Shown: positions 16,201 through 25,148 of the stretch, piece after piece | Numbering within the stretch: position 1 is the stretch's first letter | Layout of the letters: each line of letters begins with the position of its first letter | Assembly (NCBI GenBank): GCA_016716885.1 | Contig: JADJUV010000070.1 | Span: 1-44,035, forward strand | From: Candidatus Trichofilum aggregatum | GTDB lineage: Bacteria > Chloroflexota > Anaerolineae > Promineifilales > Promineifilaceae | DNA: 44,035 bases | Direction of reading: 5' to 3' | Notes under the pieces: model-generated | What the model saw: the letters and a program-made list of their open reading frames with translations, nothing else | The model's database searches: none | Told to the model about the DNA's origin: nothing | Made by a program: the position numbers and the translations under genes

Positions 16201-18094
16201 ATGAAACGACTTTTCCCCTTCCTTTTTCTCCTTCTGCTCGGCCCATCCTTCCACCTCAACGCCACCCCCACCGGGGGCATTCCCGCCCCCGTCCTGAAAT
16301 GGCAAAAGGGTGGCTGTTTTAGCTCCTGGTGTGAGACAGGCTGGTACGCTTCCCCCGCCGTGGCCGATATTGACAACGACGGCCAACAAGAAATTCTCTG
16401 GGGGAGCCTACGATTTGGTGGCTCTGAATGGGAGCAACGGCAATGAGGAATGGCGGGCCGAAAGTGGGAGCCGCATCTGGCCGGGCATCGCCGTGGCGGA
16501 CCTGACCGGCAATGGCGACCTGGAAATAATCGTCGGTCGAGGCAGTGACAGCCTGACCGTTTACAGTCATCAGGGCGGCATCGAATGGCAACGCAACCCC
16601 TTTGGCGGCGGTGAAATTCGCACCCTGGCCGTCACCGACCTGGACAATGATGGTCAGCTAGAAATTATTGTGGGTCGGGCCAGTGGCGGGGCTACCAAAC
16701 AGGTCAATGTCTACAACGCCAATGGCTCCGTCCGCCCCGGCTGGCCCGCCCGCCGTGACGGTGAACCCGGTTATGGCTGGGGCATGTACAACGAAAATAT
16801 CGCCATCGCCGACATGGACGGTGACAACGACAAAGAGATATTCGCCCCCACCGACACCCATTACATCACCGCCCTGGATGACGACGGCAATCAATTGACT
16901 GTCAACGCCATCTACACCAACCGGGATTATTGGGCCGAAGTGGGGGTGCATGTGGATCATGTGGCCGATGTGCGTGGTTATGCCAACTGCGGCACGGAGC
17001 ACCGGCCTAACTTCGCCAACGCCGCCCCAACCATTAGTGATGTCAACGGCGACGGGGTTATGGAGCTAATCGTGGTGGGTGATGTGTACAACTGCGGCAT
17101 CGGCGACCCGGACGGCGATTTGTATTACCTACCCTGGATTTTCAAGCTGGATCGCACCCGTTGGAGCGGCAACGGCTACAACTGGACCACCATCCCCAAC
17201 CCCAGCCCCAACAGTGGGCCGCTGTCGCAGGATTACAACGTGATTGAGAATAGTGTTACCAATGCGGTGGTGGTTGATCTGGATGATGATGGCTTGAACG
17301 AGATCATCTACCCCTCGTATGATGGCAAGATGCACGCCTACTGGTTAGACAAAACCGAGCATGGTAGCTGGCCATATGATGTGCCGGGTAGTGGCATTCG
17401 TTTTGCCAGCGAACCGGTGGTGATGGACTGGGATAATGACGGTCAGGCCGAGATTATCTTCACCTCATGGCCGGAGAAGCGGGATAATCTGGTGGGGCAG
17501 TTGCATGTGCTGGATAATCAGGGCAATCAGCTACACGCTATTAACCTGCCCGCCCCGTTTAGTGATGATTGGAACGGTGGTCTGGGCGCACCGACGATTG
17601 CTAATGTGGATGGAGATGCAGATTGGGAACTAGTGATTGGCACGAGTCACAGTGGTGTGGTGGTGTATGATTTGCCGGGCAGTGCCGGGGCACGGGTGTT
17701 GTGGAGTACGGGTCGGGGCAGTTATGAGCGCACGGGCGTCGCGGCCGCGGAACTTCTCCCCCCTCTTGCCATGACCATCACCCCCTCAGCCAGGGCCATA
17801 CAGGCCAGTCAACAGGCCCTCTTCAGTTTAGATTTAATCGGTTCCATCACCGATCCCATCGCCCTCACCGTAACGGCTGATCCGGATCTCACCGTGAACT
17901 TATCGGCCAATAACGTCAATTTACCCGCCACCGTCACCCTCACGCTGACCGACACACATTCCCCTGGCCCTATCCTGCCCGGCCTCTGGTACGACATTAC
18001 CGTTGAAGCCTCTGGCGACGGCGAAACAGACACCGAACTGATCCATCTGCTCGTCGGCGGTTATCGTGCTTTCCTACCCATCACCACCCAATAA
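16201..18094 (+). CDS. Secreted FG-GAP/VCBS repeat protein, one frameshift
   Basis: The reconstructed product is about 631 residues. It has a signal peptide (MKRLFPFLFLLLLGPSF) from 16201, then a series of FG-GAP-type propeller repeats with Asp-rich calcium loops: VADIDNDGQQEILWG, VADLTGNGDLEIIVG, VTDLDNDGQLEIIVG, IADMDGDNDKEIF, VVDLDDDGLNEIIY and others. A C-terminal beta-sandwich follows, ending YRAFLPITTQ, a variant of the YLP tail. The frame breaks at a GGGGG run (16400-16404): the first part runs on to 16446, the second is open upstream to 16310. One missing G restores LWGGAYDLVALNGSNG. Likely an extracellular adhesin or ligand-binding protein. Confidence 0.8.
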
Positions 18095-18106
18095 GGAGTA
18101 AATTAA

Positions 18107-18610
18107 ATGGCCGATCTTTCCCCAACCCCCTTACCGTTTGAATCCCAGGTTCAGGTTTCACAAACCCCCTCCGAATCTTCGTTATTGTCGTTTTTGTTTC
18201 GCTTACCGGTGGCCTTTATTCTCGGTGGCATTATTGTGGTAGTGAGTGGTTTGTTATGGGGGGTTCTGGCTTATCTTACGGAGAGCATCTACTTTATGGT
18301 CGCCATTGTCATTGGCATTGGCGTCACCTATGCCCTCACCTTTCCGTTTAAGCGGGTGCCATTTTTATTAGCCTTGTTGCTGCTCTTGCCCGCCATTGCC
18401 CTGACCATTGTGGCGGTGTTGTGGGGCGATTATGTTTTTTATACCCTGTCGGCGATGTATGCGCGGGGGCTAGACCCGTTACGAGCCATGGAATGGGTAG
18501 CCAGTTATTTCATCCAGGCCGCCATTACCGAGGACGGGGAGAGCCTGAGTTCGCTTGTGTTCGCGGTTATTGGAGCGGTGCTAGGCTTTTTTAGTGCCGT
18601 GCGGCGATAA
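18107..18610 (+). CDS. Membrane protein, unknown function
   Basis: A 167-residue protein with a strong AAGGAG site seven bases before the ATG, 12 bases downstream of the FG-GAP gene, so probably in the same operon. After a polar 25-residue N-terminus there are about four hydrophobic segments (for example LPVAFILGGIIVVVSGLLWG, YFMVAIVIGIGVTYALTF, FLLALLLLLPAIALTIVAVL and LVFAVIGAVLGFFSAV). No family is recognised. Confidence 0.7.
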   Translation: MADLSPTPLPFESQVQVSQTPSESSLLSFLFRLPVAFILGGIIVVVSGLLWGVLAYLTESIYFMVAIVIGIGVTYALTFPFKRVPFLLALLLLLPAIALTIVAVLWGDYVFYTLSAMYARGLDPLRAMEWVASYFIQAAITEDGESLSSLVFAVIGAVLGFFSAVRR

Positions 18611-18615
18611 ACTCA

Positions 18616-19407
18616 CTAATACAATCCGTTGTAACTGCCCCCATCTACCTGGAGCATGACCCCATTGAGATAAGACGCGGCCGCGCTGACCATAAATGCC
18701 GCCACCTTACCAAACTCTTCCGGCTGGGCAATACGCCCCAAGGGAATATTCTGGGCGCGGGCGGCACGTTCCTGTTCAACCGTCGTCTGGTTCTGCTCGG
18801 AGCGATAGGTTAGCAACGAGATAACCCGCTCCGTCTCCGTCCAACCGGGCAGGATGGAGTTGACCCGTATGCCGGGGGCCAGTTCCTGAGACAACGTTTT
18901 GGTCAGTCCCAACACCGCCGGGCGCAACACATTGGACAGCAGCAGACCGCTCATGGGCTGTTTGGCGGAGACGCTGGTGATGGTGAGGATGCTCGCGGCC
19001 GCGCTCTGTTTTAGGTATGGCAGGGCCGCTTTGATCAGGCGCACATTGCTCAGCAACGTTAGCTGAACGGCTTTATCCCAGGCATCCAGGTCCAGGCTCT
19101 CAAACGTGCCCGCCGGTGGCCCTCCGGCATTGGTCACGAGAATATCCAGGGAGCCAAACTGTTCAAGGGTGTCCTGTATAAGCGCTTCGACATCGGCGGG
19201 GTGCGCTACATCGGCCATGCGGCCGCGAACCTGCTCCGTCCCCCCCACTTCAGCCAACTTTTGCAGGGCTTCGGCCAGACGCTCCGGGTTGCGGCCGCAG
19301 ATCATCACCTTCGCCCCTTCTTGCACCAACTCATAAGCCGTGGCAAACCCCAACCCCGCCGTTGCCGCCGTCACTAACGCAACCTTATCACGTAATCCTA
19401 AATCCAT
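18616..19407 (-). CDS. SDR-family protein lacking the YxxxK catalytic pair
   Basis: A 263-residue short-chain dehydrogenase/reductase. The cofactor site is seen as TAATAGLGFATAYEL, and NAGGPPAG replaces the usual NNAG segment. The substrate-site Ser is present (LTITSVSAKQ), but at the usual Tyr and Lys positions the sequence reads SNVLR, so both are replaced (Ser and Arg). The same replacement occurs in a recognised subgroup annotated as FabG-like or 3-oxoacyl reductase-like, whose activity is unclear. It carries four GCGGCCGC sites. The start is set by GGAGGG upstream of 19407. It is on the same strand as the downstream end of the ECF operon, with a 65-base gap, and may or may not be co-transcribed. 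Confidence 0.83.
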   Translation of the reverse strand: MDLGLRDKVALVTAATAGLGFATAYELVQEGAKVMICGRNPERLAEALQKLAEVGGTEQVRGRMADVAHPADVEALIQDTLEQFGSLDILVTNAGGPPAGTFESLDLDAWDKAVQLTLLSNVRLIKAALPYLKQSAAASILTITSVSAKQPMSGLLLSNVLRPAVLGLTKTLSQELAPGIRVNSILPGWTETERVISLLTYRSEQNQTTVEQERAARAQNIPLGRIAQPEEFGKVAAFMVSAAASYLNGVMLQVDGGSYNGLY

Positions 19408-19472
19408 TTTAGCCCTCCTGTTTCACCTGACTCACCGATCGACACCCAACGCCAGTCCTGGCGTGAAGCTGT

Positions 19473-20252
19473 CTAAAGAACGGTTAAACGCGGCCGCTCC
19501 AGGCCATGTTGCTCCAACAAATTGCCATCGGCCAACAACTCACCTGTAGGCCCATCGGCCACCACCACCCCTTCATCCATAATGATCATGCGGTCAAATA
19601 GCTCTTCCACCAGTTGCATGTCATGGGTTGAAACCAGCATGGTATAAGGCAACTCACGCAATAAGTTGATGAGATTGCGCCGGGCGCGTGGGTCTAACCC
19701 CGCCGATGGTTCATCAAAGACCAAAATATCAGGCTTCATAGCCAACACGGTGGCAATAGCCACCCGCTTCTTCTGCCCCACGCTCATGTGAAACGGGCTG
19801 CGCTCGGTAAACTCACTCATGCCCACCTGAGCTAAGGCCCAGGCCACTCTCTCTCGCACCTCGGCTTCTGGCAATCCCATGTGCAGAGGCCCAAACGCCA
19901 CATCCTCAAACACCGTCGGCGAAAAAAGCTGATCATCCGGGTTCTGGAAAACCAGCCCCACTTTGGCCCGAATCAAAGGCAAATGAGGATCAGCGACCGG
20001 CAAACCGGCAACAACGACCGTGCCTTTTTCCCCGCTTAACAAGCCGTTTAGGTGAAGCATGAGGGTGCTTTTGCCCGCGCCGTTGGGTCCTACCAGCGCC
20101 ACTTTTTCTCCCTGGGCAATGGCAAAGGTCACACCACGCAGAGCGGTATGGCCGTCTGGGTAATGGTAGTGTAAATCGGTAACGTGTAAGGTCGGCCCGG
20201 CAAATTCCGGTAGGTGGGGGGCCAGACCATTGGTTGAGTGGGTAATAGGCAT
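19473..20252 (-). CDS. cbiO: Co/Ni ECF transporter ATPase CbiO
   Basis: The ATP-binding subunit of an energy-coupling factor transporter, about 259 residues. Motifs in order: Walker A GPNGAGKST, Q-loop FQNPDDQLFS typical of ECF ATPases, signature MSVGQKKRVAIA (a Ser-Val variant of LSGGQ), Walker B ILVFDEPSAGLD and the switch His in VSTHDMQ. I start it at Met 20252 (MPITHS) because GGAG precedes it and the longer frame to 20288 reads through a repeat. It would energise uptake with the cbiQ and cbiM products. A repeat-rich gap of 385 bases separates it from cbiQ, unusual inside an operon. Confidence 0.88.
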   Translation of the reverse strand: MPITHSTNGLAPHLPEFAGPTLHVTDLHYHYPDGHTALRGVTFAIAQGEKVALVGPNGAGKSTLMLHLNGLLSGEKGTVVVAGLPVADPHLPLIRAKVGLVFQNPDDQLFSPTVFEDVAFGPLHMGLPEAEVRERVAWALAQVGMSEFTERSPFHMSVGQKKRVAIATVLAMKPDILVFDEPSAGLDPRARRNLINLLRELPYTMLVSTHDMQLVEELFDRMIIMDEGVVVADGPTGELLADGNLLEQHGLERPRLTVL

Positions 20253-20270
20253 AAGGTAAATCTCCAAACC

Positions 20271-20632
20271 TGGCCGAGCCAGAACCAAAAGATTTGTCCG
20301 CAGATTAACGCTGATTTTCGCAGATTAAAATATTGGTGTTAATCCATAACCTGGACAAGCCAGAACCAAAAAGAAGGACATAGAGGGCACAGAGATACAC
20401 CGAGTTTTAAGAAAAGCCTGGATTTTCTCTGTGAATCTCTGTGTCTTCACCTCTGTGTTCTCTGTGTAACTGTTTTCTTGCTGACTGTACAAGAAGTTGA
20501 CTCGTAAGCTATTAACCTGGACGAGCCAGGACCTGAAGAGGTTTGCCACGAATTAAACGAATCAGCACGAATGGGAAAATAAAAACTCGTATCAATTCGT
20601 GAAATTCGTGGCCGGTATTCTTGTCATCCGTA
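20271..20632. repeat. Composite repeat locus with recurring spacer motif
   Basis: Three different repeat words lie in a row, each preceded by a version of CCTGGNCNAGCCAGNACC (near 20271, 20350 and 20517; spacings about 79 and 168 bases). The units hold: (1) CGCAGATTAACGCTGATT-type words; (2) an inverted copy of the CACAGAG element of 16004; (3) an ACGAATTAAACGAATCAGCA-type hairpin whose arms GCCACGAATT (20545-20554) and AATTCGTGGC (20603-20612) pair perfectly. No coding capacity is seen. It fills the gap between cbiQ and cbiO. Confidence 0.75.
20347..20508 (-). repeat. CACAGAG-type dispersed repeat, copy B
   Basis: The reverse complement of copy A at 16004-16175 with only scattered differences, including the flanking words around GTTAACTTCTTG/CAAGAAGTTGACTC and the AACCTGGACAAGCCAGAA end. 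The two copies bracket the FG-GAP gene, the membrane protein, the SDR gene and cbiO. Confidence 0.75.
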
Positions 20633-20637
20633 ATGGG

Positions 20638-21429
20638 TCAAAAGCGGCTAATAATTTGCACAGCCACCAGCATGGTTACGACGACACCCGCAACCAGCCA
20701 ATCCTTCTGTTTCATTACATGGGGATTGAGGGTGAGCAGTTCACCGCGAAAGCCACGGGCCAACATGGCATTGTAAACCCGGTCACTGCGCTCAAAACTG
20801 CGTACCATCAACTGACCGGCCATATGCCCCGTCACTTTGGCCCGCCAGATGACCGTGCCCCCACCCCGTTGGCCGGGCAGGATGGCACTACGGGCCGTCC
20901 GCGCCCGCAGCAGGCGTTGCACTTCATCTACCATGACAAACAGGTAGCGGTACATGAAGGAGATGATAGACACGAGAATGGGGGGCACACGCAAGTGGCG
21001 TAAGGCGTGCATGAGGTCAAAGAAGGTGGTGGTGACGGTGAGCAGAATCGCCATCTGCACCGAGAGCCAACTTCGCAGGACGATGCTGAGGAAACGGATC
21101 AACCCGGTATCACTGATGGTGAGGTCCCAACTAAACAGGCGAAACGAAGTGAGGGGTTCGCCGGGTAGGGTAAACATGATGGTGATCGCGGCCGCGGTAA
21201 ACGGCAACACAATGAAGGAGCGCTTCACCACAAAACCCAGGTTAATTTTGGACAGGTTCGCGGCCGCGATGACCACCCCCCAGGCCAACCCAAACGCCAA
21301 CCAGGCCCCATCCCGAAGCAAAGCGTTAGAGAGAATAAACAAAACCGTCAGCACCACCTTCACCCGTGGGTCAAGATGGTGAATCAGGCTGTCGCGGCGT
21401 TGGTAGCGTTCAAAGGTATGGCTGTTCAT
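20638..21429 (-). CDS. cbiQ: Co/Ni ECF transporter transmembrane protein CbiQ
   Basis: A 263-residue T component. It begins with the family's N-terminus (FERYQRRDSLIHHLDPRVKV), has about five or six membrane helices, and carries the coupling-helix Ala-Arg motifs toward the C-terminus (LLRARTARSAI and YNAMLARGFRG), which contact the ATPase. It couples ATP hydrolysis by CbiO to metal movement by CbiM. It is preceded by cbiM with about 97 bases between, holding a GAGA-type word repeat. Two GCGGCCGC sites fall in membrane segments as Ala-Ala-Ala. Confidence 0.88.
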   Translation of the reverse strand: MNSHTFERYQRRDSLIHHLDPRVKVVLTVLFILSNALLRDGAWLAFGLAWGVVIAAANLSKINLGFVVKRSFIVLPFTAAAITIMFTLPGEPLTSFRLFSWDLTISDTGLIRFLSIVLRSWLSVQMAILLTVTTTFFDLMHALRHLRVPPILVSIISFMYRYLFVMVDEVQRLLRARTARSAILPGQRGGGTVIWRAKVTGHMAGQLMVRSFERSDRVYNAMLARGFRGELLTLNPHVMKQKDWLVAGVVVTMLVAVQIISRF

Positions 21430-21434
21430 AAAGA

Positions 21435-21475
21435 AAAGAAGAGAAGAGATTGAGAGACTGAGAGATTAAGAGATT
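21435..21475. repeat. GAGA-type word repeat between cbiM and cbiQ
   Basis: AAGAGATTGAGAGACTGAGA followed by GATTAAGAGATTGG, the same words as at 833-897 and 30686-30716. An adjacent CGAAACCTGAAACCTGAAAC repeat lies at about 21489-21512. Confidence 0.6.
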
Positions 21476-21525
21476 GGCACGCTGGGCTTTGAAACTCGAA
21501 ACCTGAAACCTGAAACTCTACCCTC

Positions 21526-22461
21526 TCAGACCGGGCGGCGCAGGGCACGTACAACCACAAAGGCGATAGCAAACACCACCAATGCCCCAATGATACCGGC
21601 GGCGATGGTTGAGAAGGCGCCATCTCCCAGGAAGGGCACGGTGTAATCAGGCAAAATTTCAAACGGAGCATCTTGAGCAGTCTGCAAAAACCCTGTTTCG
21701 CCCGCTACCCACTCCAAACCATCAGGCGAGCCGGATGCCAGCGGGGCAAAGAAGACAACAAACAGGGCAATCAGCACGCCGCCTACAACCCAGTTGCGGC
21801 CGCCACTCGTTTTCCCCTTCTCGACCAGTTCGGGCCGGGTCTGCATGATGAAGGTGTAAGCGGCCACCGTAATCAACGCCTCGCCCACACCAATGAGGGC
21901 GTGGATACCCAACATGGTGGGGACCACCACCGCCAGTGTTGATGTGCCACTTAGCCACAACAAGAGGGCGGTAATAAACGCGGCCGCCATAATAGACAGC
22001 CACGAAGCCACCCCAATCACGGCTAACCGCTGTCCTTTGGGCCGGTTCAGAAATGAGCGGGTAAGACCATAACCCACAAAGGCGGGTACAACCCCCATCA
22101 CCAGAACATTGGCCCCCATGACCACCAGACCACCATCCTGGAAAAGCAGCGCCTGGAGAATAATAACAGCCGCCATCACGAGAATACCTAACCAGGGGCC
22201 TAAAACAATTGTGGCTAAGGCCGCCCCAATGAAGTGGCCTGAGGTTCCACCCGCCACCGGGAAGTTAAGCATTTGCGCGGCAAAGATGAAAGCAGCCATG
22301 ATGCCTGCCAGGGGCACGAGCCGCTCGTCAAATTTGTTCTGCGCCTTTTGCACTGCAAAGTAGAGGATAGCAAGTGTGACCACCCAACTGATCACAGAAA
22401 TAACCACACTCAAAAAACCATCAGGAATGTGTAACTGGGCAAGCGAAGCAAATATGGGCAT
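21526..22461 (-). CDS. cbiM: Co/Ni substrate-binding membrane protein CbiM fused to a PDGLE (CbiN-like) domain
   Basis: About 311 residues. The S component core is clear: HIPDGFLS near the N-terminus, FPVAGGTSGHFIGAALA, and about seven membrane helices. After a short loop comes SGSPDGLEWVAGE, the PDGLE domain that replaces a separate CbiN, and a last helix. In CbiM and NikM proteins the metal is bound by the first residues Met-His of the mature N-terminus. Here the motif is Leu-His-Ile-Pro, preceded by MPIFASLAQ, so processing or an altered site must be assumed. A strong AGGAGGA site fixes the start at 22461. It is first in the cbiM-cbiQ-cbiO series, downstream of a Fur-family gene. Confidence 0.87.
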   Translation of the reverse strand: MPIFASLAQLHIPDGFLSVVISVISWVVTLAILYFAVQKAQNKFDERLVPLAGIMAAFIFAAQMLNFPVAGGTSGHFIGAALATIVLGPWLGILVMAAVIILQALLFQDGGLVVMGANVLVMGVVPAFVGYGLTRSFLNRPKGQRLAVIGVASWLSIMAAAFITALLLWLSGTSTLAVVVPTMLGIHALIGVGEALITVAAYTFIMQTRPELVEKGKTSGGRNWVVGGVLIALFVVFFAPLASGSPDGLEWVAGETGFLQTAQDAPFEILPDYTVPFLGDGAFSTIAAGIIGALVVFAIAFVVVRALRRPV

Positions 22462-22511
22462 CGGTTCCTCCTAAATGTTCTATGGGTTCGCTCATTATTA
22501 ACCAGACACAA

Positions 22512-22539
22512 TTGGTTCGATCTTCAGTGATTGAACCAA
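22512..22539. promoter_or_regulatory. Inverted repeat in the cbiM leader
   Basis: TTGGTTC (22512-22518) and GAACCAA (22533-22539) form a 7-bp dyad with a 14-base spacer, 50-80 bases upstream of the cbiM start. It could be an RNA hairpin or an operator. Confidence 0.3.
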
Positions 22540-22575
22540 CGTAAGTCCAAAATTGTTCCGAGAGAACGCCAATAT

Positions 22576-22588
22576 AAGAATGATTCTT
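22576..22588. promoter_or_regulatory. Candidate Fur-family box upstream of cbiM
   Basis: AAGAATGATTCTT is a perfect 6-1-6 palindrome between the Fur-type gene and cbiM. Fur-family boxes are often AT-rich dyads of 7-1-7 form, so this could be the binding site of the adjacent regulator. No direct evidence. Confidence 0.35.
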
Positions 22589-22610
22589 GTTTTTGGTTTT
22601 GACTGGTAGC

Positions 22611-23051
22611 TCAGGGAAAACAGTTCCCCGTCGTCTGGCAAGCAGCGCAAACACCCGAAATCGTCAGATGATCGAGCTGCGGCTTGAAACCGTGTTCACC
22701 AAGAAGGTGTTCGGTCAGGGCCTGGAAATGATGATTATCTAAAACGGCAACATACCCACAACAGCGACACACGAGATGGTGGTGCGGATGCTCCTGAGCA
22801 ATCTCATAAACGGTGGTGCCGTTGATCTGGGATTCACTTACCATCTGTAACTGGTGAAAAAAGGCCAGGGTGCGGTAAATGGTGGCGCGGTTAACGGCCG
22901 GAGCCTGGCTACGTACTCGTTCATAAATCTGGTTGACAGTGGCATGACCGTTCATACTACAGAGCGTGTCCAGAATTAATTCACGTTGAGGTGTCAGGCG
23001 GTAGCCAAGCGCACGAATCTGTTGCAAGTAATTTAATCTATCGTGGGACAT
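22611..23051 (-). CDS. Fur-family metal-responsive regulator
   Basis: About 146 residues. The winged-helix domain is clear (LGYRLTPQRELILDTLC and VNRATIYRTLAFF), followed by the dimerisation domain with the metal-site histidines (HPHHHLVCRCCG) and two CxxC pairs (CRCC and CAAC) for structural zinc. These residues do not separate Fur, Zur and Nur. The position just upstream of a Co/Ni ECF operon on the same strand suggests a nickel or cobalt sensor, by context only. I start it at Met 23051 (MSHDRLNYL); the frame could begin at 23084 but would then include a likely operator. Confidence 0.86.
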   Translation of the reverse strand: MSHDRLNYLQQIRALGYRLTPQRELILDTLCSMNGHATVNQIYERVRSQAPAVNRATIYRTLAFFHQLQMVSESQINGTTVYEIAQEHPHHHLVCRCCGYVAVLDNHHFQALTEHLLGEHGFKPQLDHLTISGVCAACQTTGNCFP

Positions 23052-23062
23052 TATGGGTGTTA

Positions 23063-23078
23063 TTGCGAAATATTGCAA
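23063..23078. promoter_or_regulatory. Candidate autoregulatory operator of the Fur-family gene
   Basis: TTGCGAAATATTGCAA is an imperfect dyad (12 of 16 positions symmetric) 12 bases upstream of the Fur-family start codon. It recalls the TTGC-GCAA half-sites reported for nickel-responsive Nur boxes, but the spacing differs by one base. Confidence 0.3.
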
Positions 23079-23147
23079 GAGCAAATTGTAGCGGAAGAAA
23101 AAGCGGGTGCAAGCGCAATTTCAAACCAGCCGCAATTCTCCAACGGA

Positions 23148-25132
23148 CTAGGGGTAAGCGGAGGGTGGGAGAGGGTTCCGCGGCCGCGTGTCCGCAACCG
23201 CCTCTAGTCGCAGGGCAAAAAAGGCCAGGGCCAGAGCACGATTATCAATCTCGTTAGGGGAACGGGCATCGGGCAGATCGAAGGTGATGCGGTTAAGTTG
23301 ATGCGCCTGCAAAAGCGCCCCAGAAATCAGCCAGGTACGTTCTTCTGGTTGGTCAACAGAAACATCCCAAACGAATGTTTCAACTGGCACATCGTTTATC
23401 CGTAAGGTAAGCGTTTGCTGTCCCAAGGTCGCACCTTGCCAGAAAAGCTGATAACTCTGAGCCGAATCAACCTCGCCCAGATTCAGGTAAACGGTTGCCT
23501 GGGGGCATTTGCTCCAGCTATAACGGCCGCTAAGGGGTGACCAGCCAGTGAGAAGTAGGCCAGGAGATTGGTTTAGAAGGGCAGGTAAATGGTGTAAGCC
23601 GAGGGGCTAATCTCAAGCAATGGGGTTGTGAATCCGGGGGGTAAGGTAAGGTCCACACCTTGTTGAGGCTGCATCAGGTCGCCCAAACGGTAGGTTCCTA
23701 AGGCTGGGTCCGCCTGCCTGAGCCATTGGGCCAACAAATCTTCATCCCGCTGACAAAACAGCTGGGGTGAAGCCCGAAAAGGGGGATAACGCCAGTCAAA
23801 TAGCTCTTGCTGCCCTGGCTGATCTACCATTTCGATTTCCCATTGCCCCAGGTAGGTGTTAAACAAACCCTGGTAGCTGTTGAGGTAAATACTCCAGGCG
23901 ATCAGTGGCAAGGTGAGGAGAAGAAGGGCCTGTTGCGGCCGCGGCCGCAAACCCATCTGTCCCGCTTGCCATCCCCACGTAGCCAACAAAAACCAAACTG
24001 GCAACACATCCCCCAACAAACGAGCACCATAACTGGCCCCTCCCCACCAACCAGCGGCCCGGATACTGATGAACAGATGGAATCCCATCCACAACAGTAT
24101 CAAAATGAGTAAGCGTTGCCGTTTCATGATCGGGGCCAGCCACAGCGCTGCCCCTAAAACCACCAAAAGAAACGGGCTGTACACGAACAAACCCCGTCCC
24201 GGACTCACGAATAAACCGGCCAGGGCCGTGAGTGGGGCCGCTCGCTCTACCTGGAACCGGGCCACGGAGAAATAAGTTGGCAACCAGCGACCGGTCTCCA
24301 ACCACGACCAGAAGAAAAAGAGGATCAGGCATAAACCGGCACTCAGCGCCACTTTGAGCAGATCGGCCAGGGGGGGCCAGAGGGTAGGCCAGGTTTGCTT
24401 GAGATGAGATAGTCTGGTGGGGAAAGCAGGCAGGGAAAACACGGGTGTAACTACACGAAGGACAAGGTAAAAGAAGAGCGGCAGAATGAACGCGGCCGCG
24501 GATGCTCGACAAATATAGGCTAAAAAAATCAGCAACCCTACCAGGTAAGGGTGAATCGTCGCCGTATACCCGGCTTCATGGCGAGCCAACAGCCATAGCA
24601 CCAGCAAAAAGATGGGCACAGACAGGTTATGGCTCCACAACGCCGTGCCCAGAGTGCTAATGAAGCTCGTGCCCAGCACAAAAACCAGGGCCAGAACCAG
24701 ACTCGCCCACTCGTCTACATAACATCGGGCCAAAACAAACAATAAGCCAAACACCGCCACAACCGTCAGCCCAGACAACACATTTTGGGTGGCATCGTTG
24801 TCTGCATACTGGGTCATATCCAGATCGAGACTGCGCGCGGCCGCAACAAAAGGCACCAGGAGCAGCGAAGGCCCAACCGGAAAATAGTTCAGGTAATGGC
24901 CGTTTTGTTCCAGGATATTGTTCGTGGCCCGATAACCGGCGAAATCACGGGAAAGGGCCAGGCGATCCTGGTAAGCATCGAGATAAATCGTGCCCTGCTC
25001 CAATATGGCCTGGCTCACCACCAGCGTCAATTCCGGGTCGGAGTTGCTGTTGCTCACTGGCGAACGGGTTGCCAACCCATAGAGAAACAAGGCGCTCAAT
25101 AACCAGGCCAGCCAGTGGTGTCGGTGCATCAT
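23148..25132 (-). CDS. Polytopic membrane protein, GT-C-like, one frameshift
   Basis: The reconstructed product is about 662 residues. It starts MMHRHHWLAW at 25132 and has about ten to twelve membrane helices. The loops resemble lipid-linked sugar-dependent glycosyltransferase relatives: a first luminal loop with an acidic NSDPELTLVVSQAIL, then LNYFPVGPSLLLVPFV and SPGRGLFVYSPFLL. The exact family is not certain. As read, the frame stops at 23573 after YTIYLPF. If one C is missing in the CCC run (23579-23581 on the plus strand), it continues as LPLLNQSPGLLLTGWSPLSG and then a C-terminal beta-sandwich to 23148. That continuation has no start of its own, which supports the indel reading. Spaced 16 bases from the upstream phosphatase gene. 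Confidence 0.7.
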
Positions 25133-25148
25133 TTTTACCAGGGGAGAA

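Noticed and set aside
16004..20508. Composite transposon bounded by the inverted CACAGAG repeats
   Set aside because: No transposase or integrase between the copies, and the genes inside look native.
22462..22610. Cobalamin or NiCo riboswitch before cbiM
   Set aside because: Only 149 bases, no recognisable B12 box or four-way junction pattern; two simple dyads only.
23573..23602. IYLPF ending of the 23573 frame as another YLP sorting tail
   Set aside because: The protein very likely continues in another frame (LPLLNQSPG and on), so the ending is a frameshift product.
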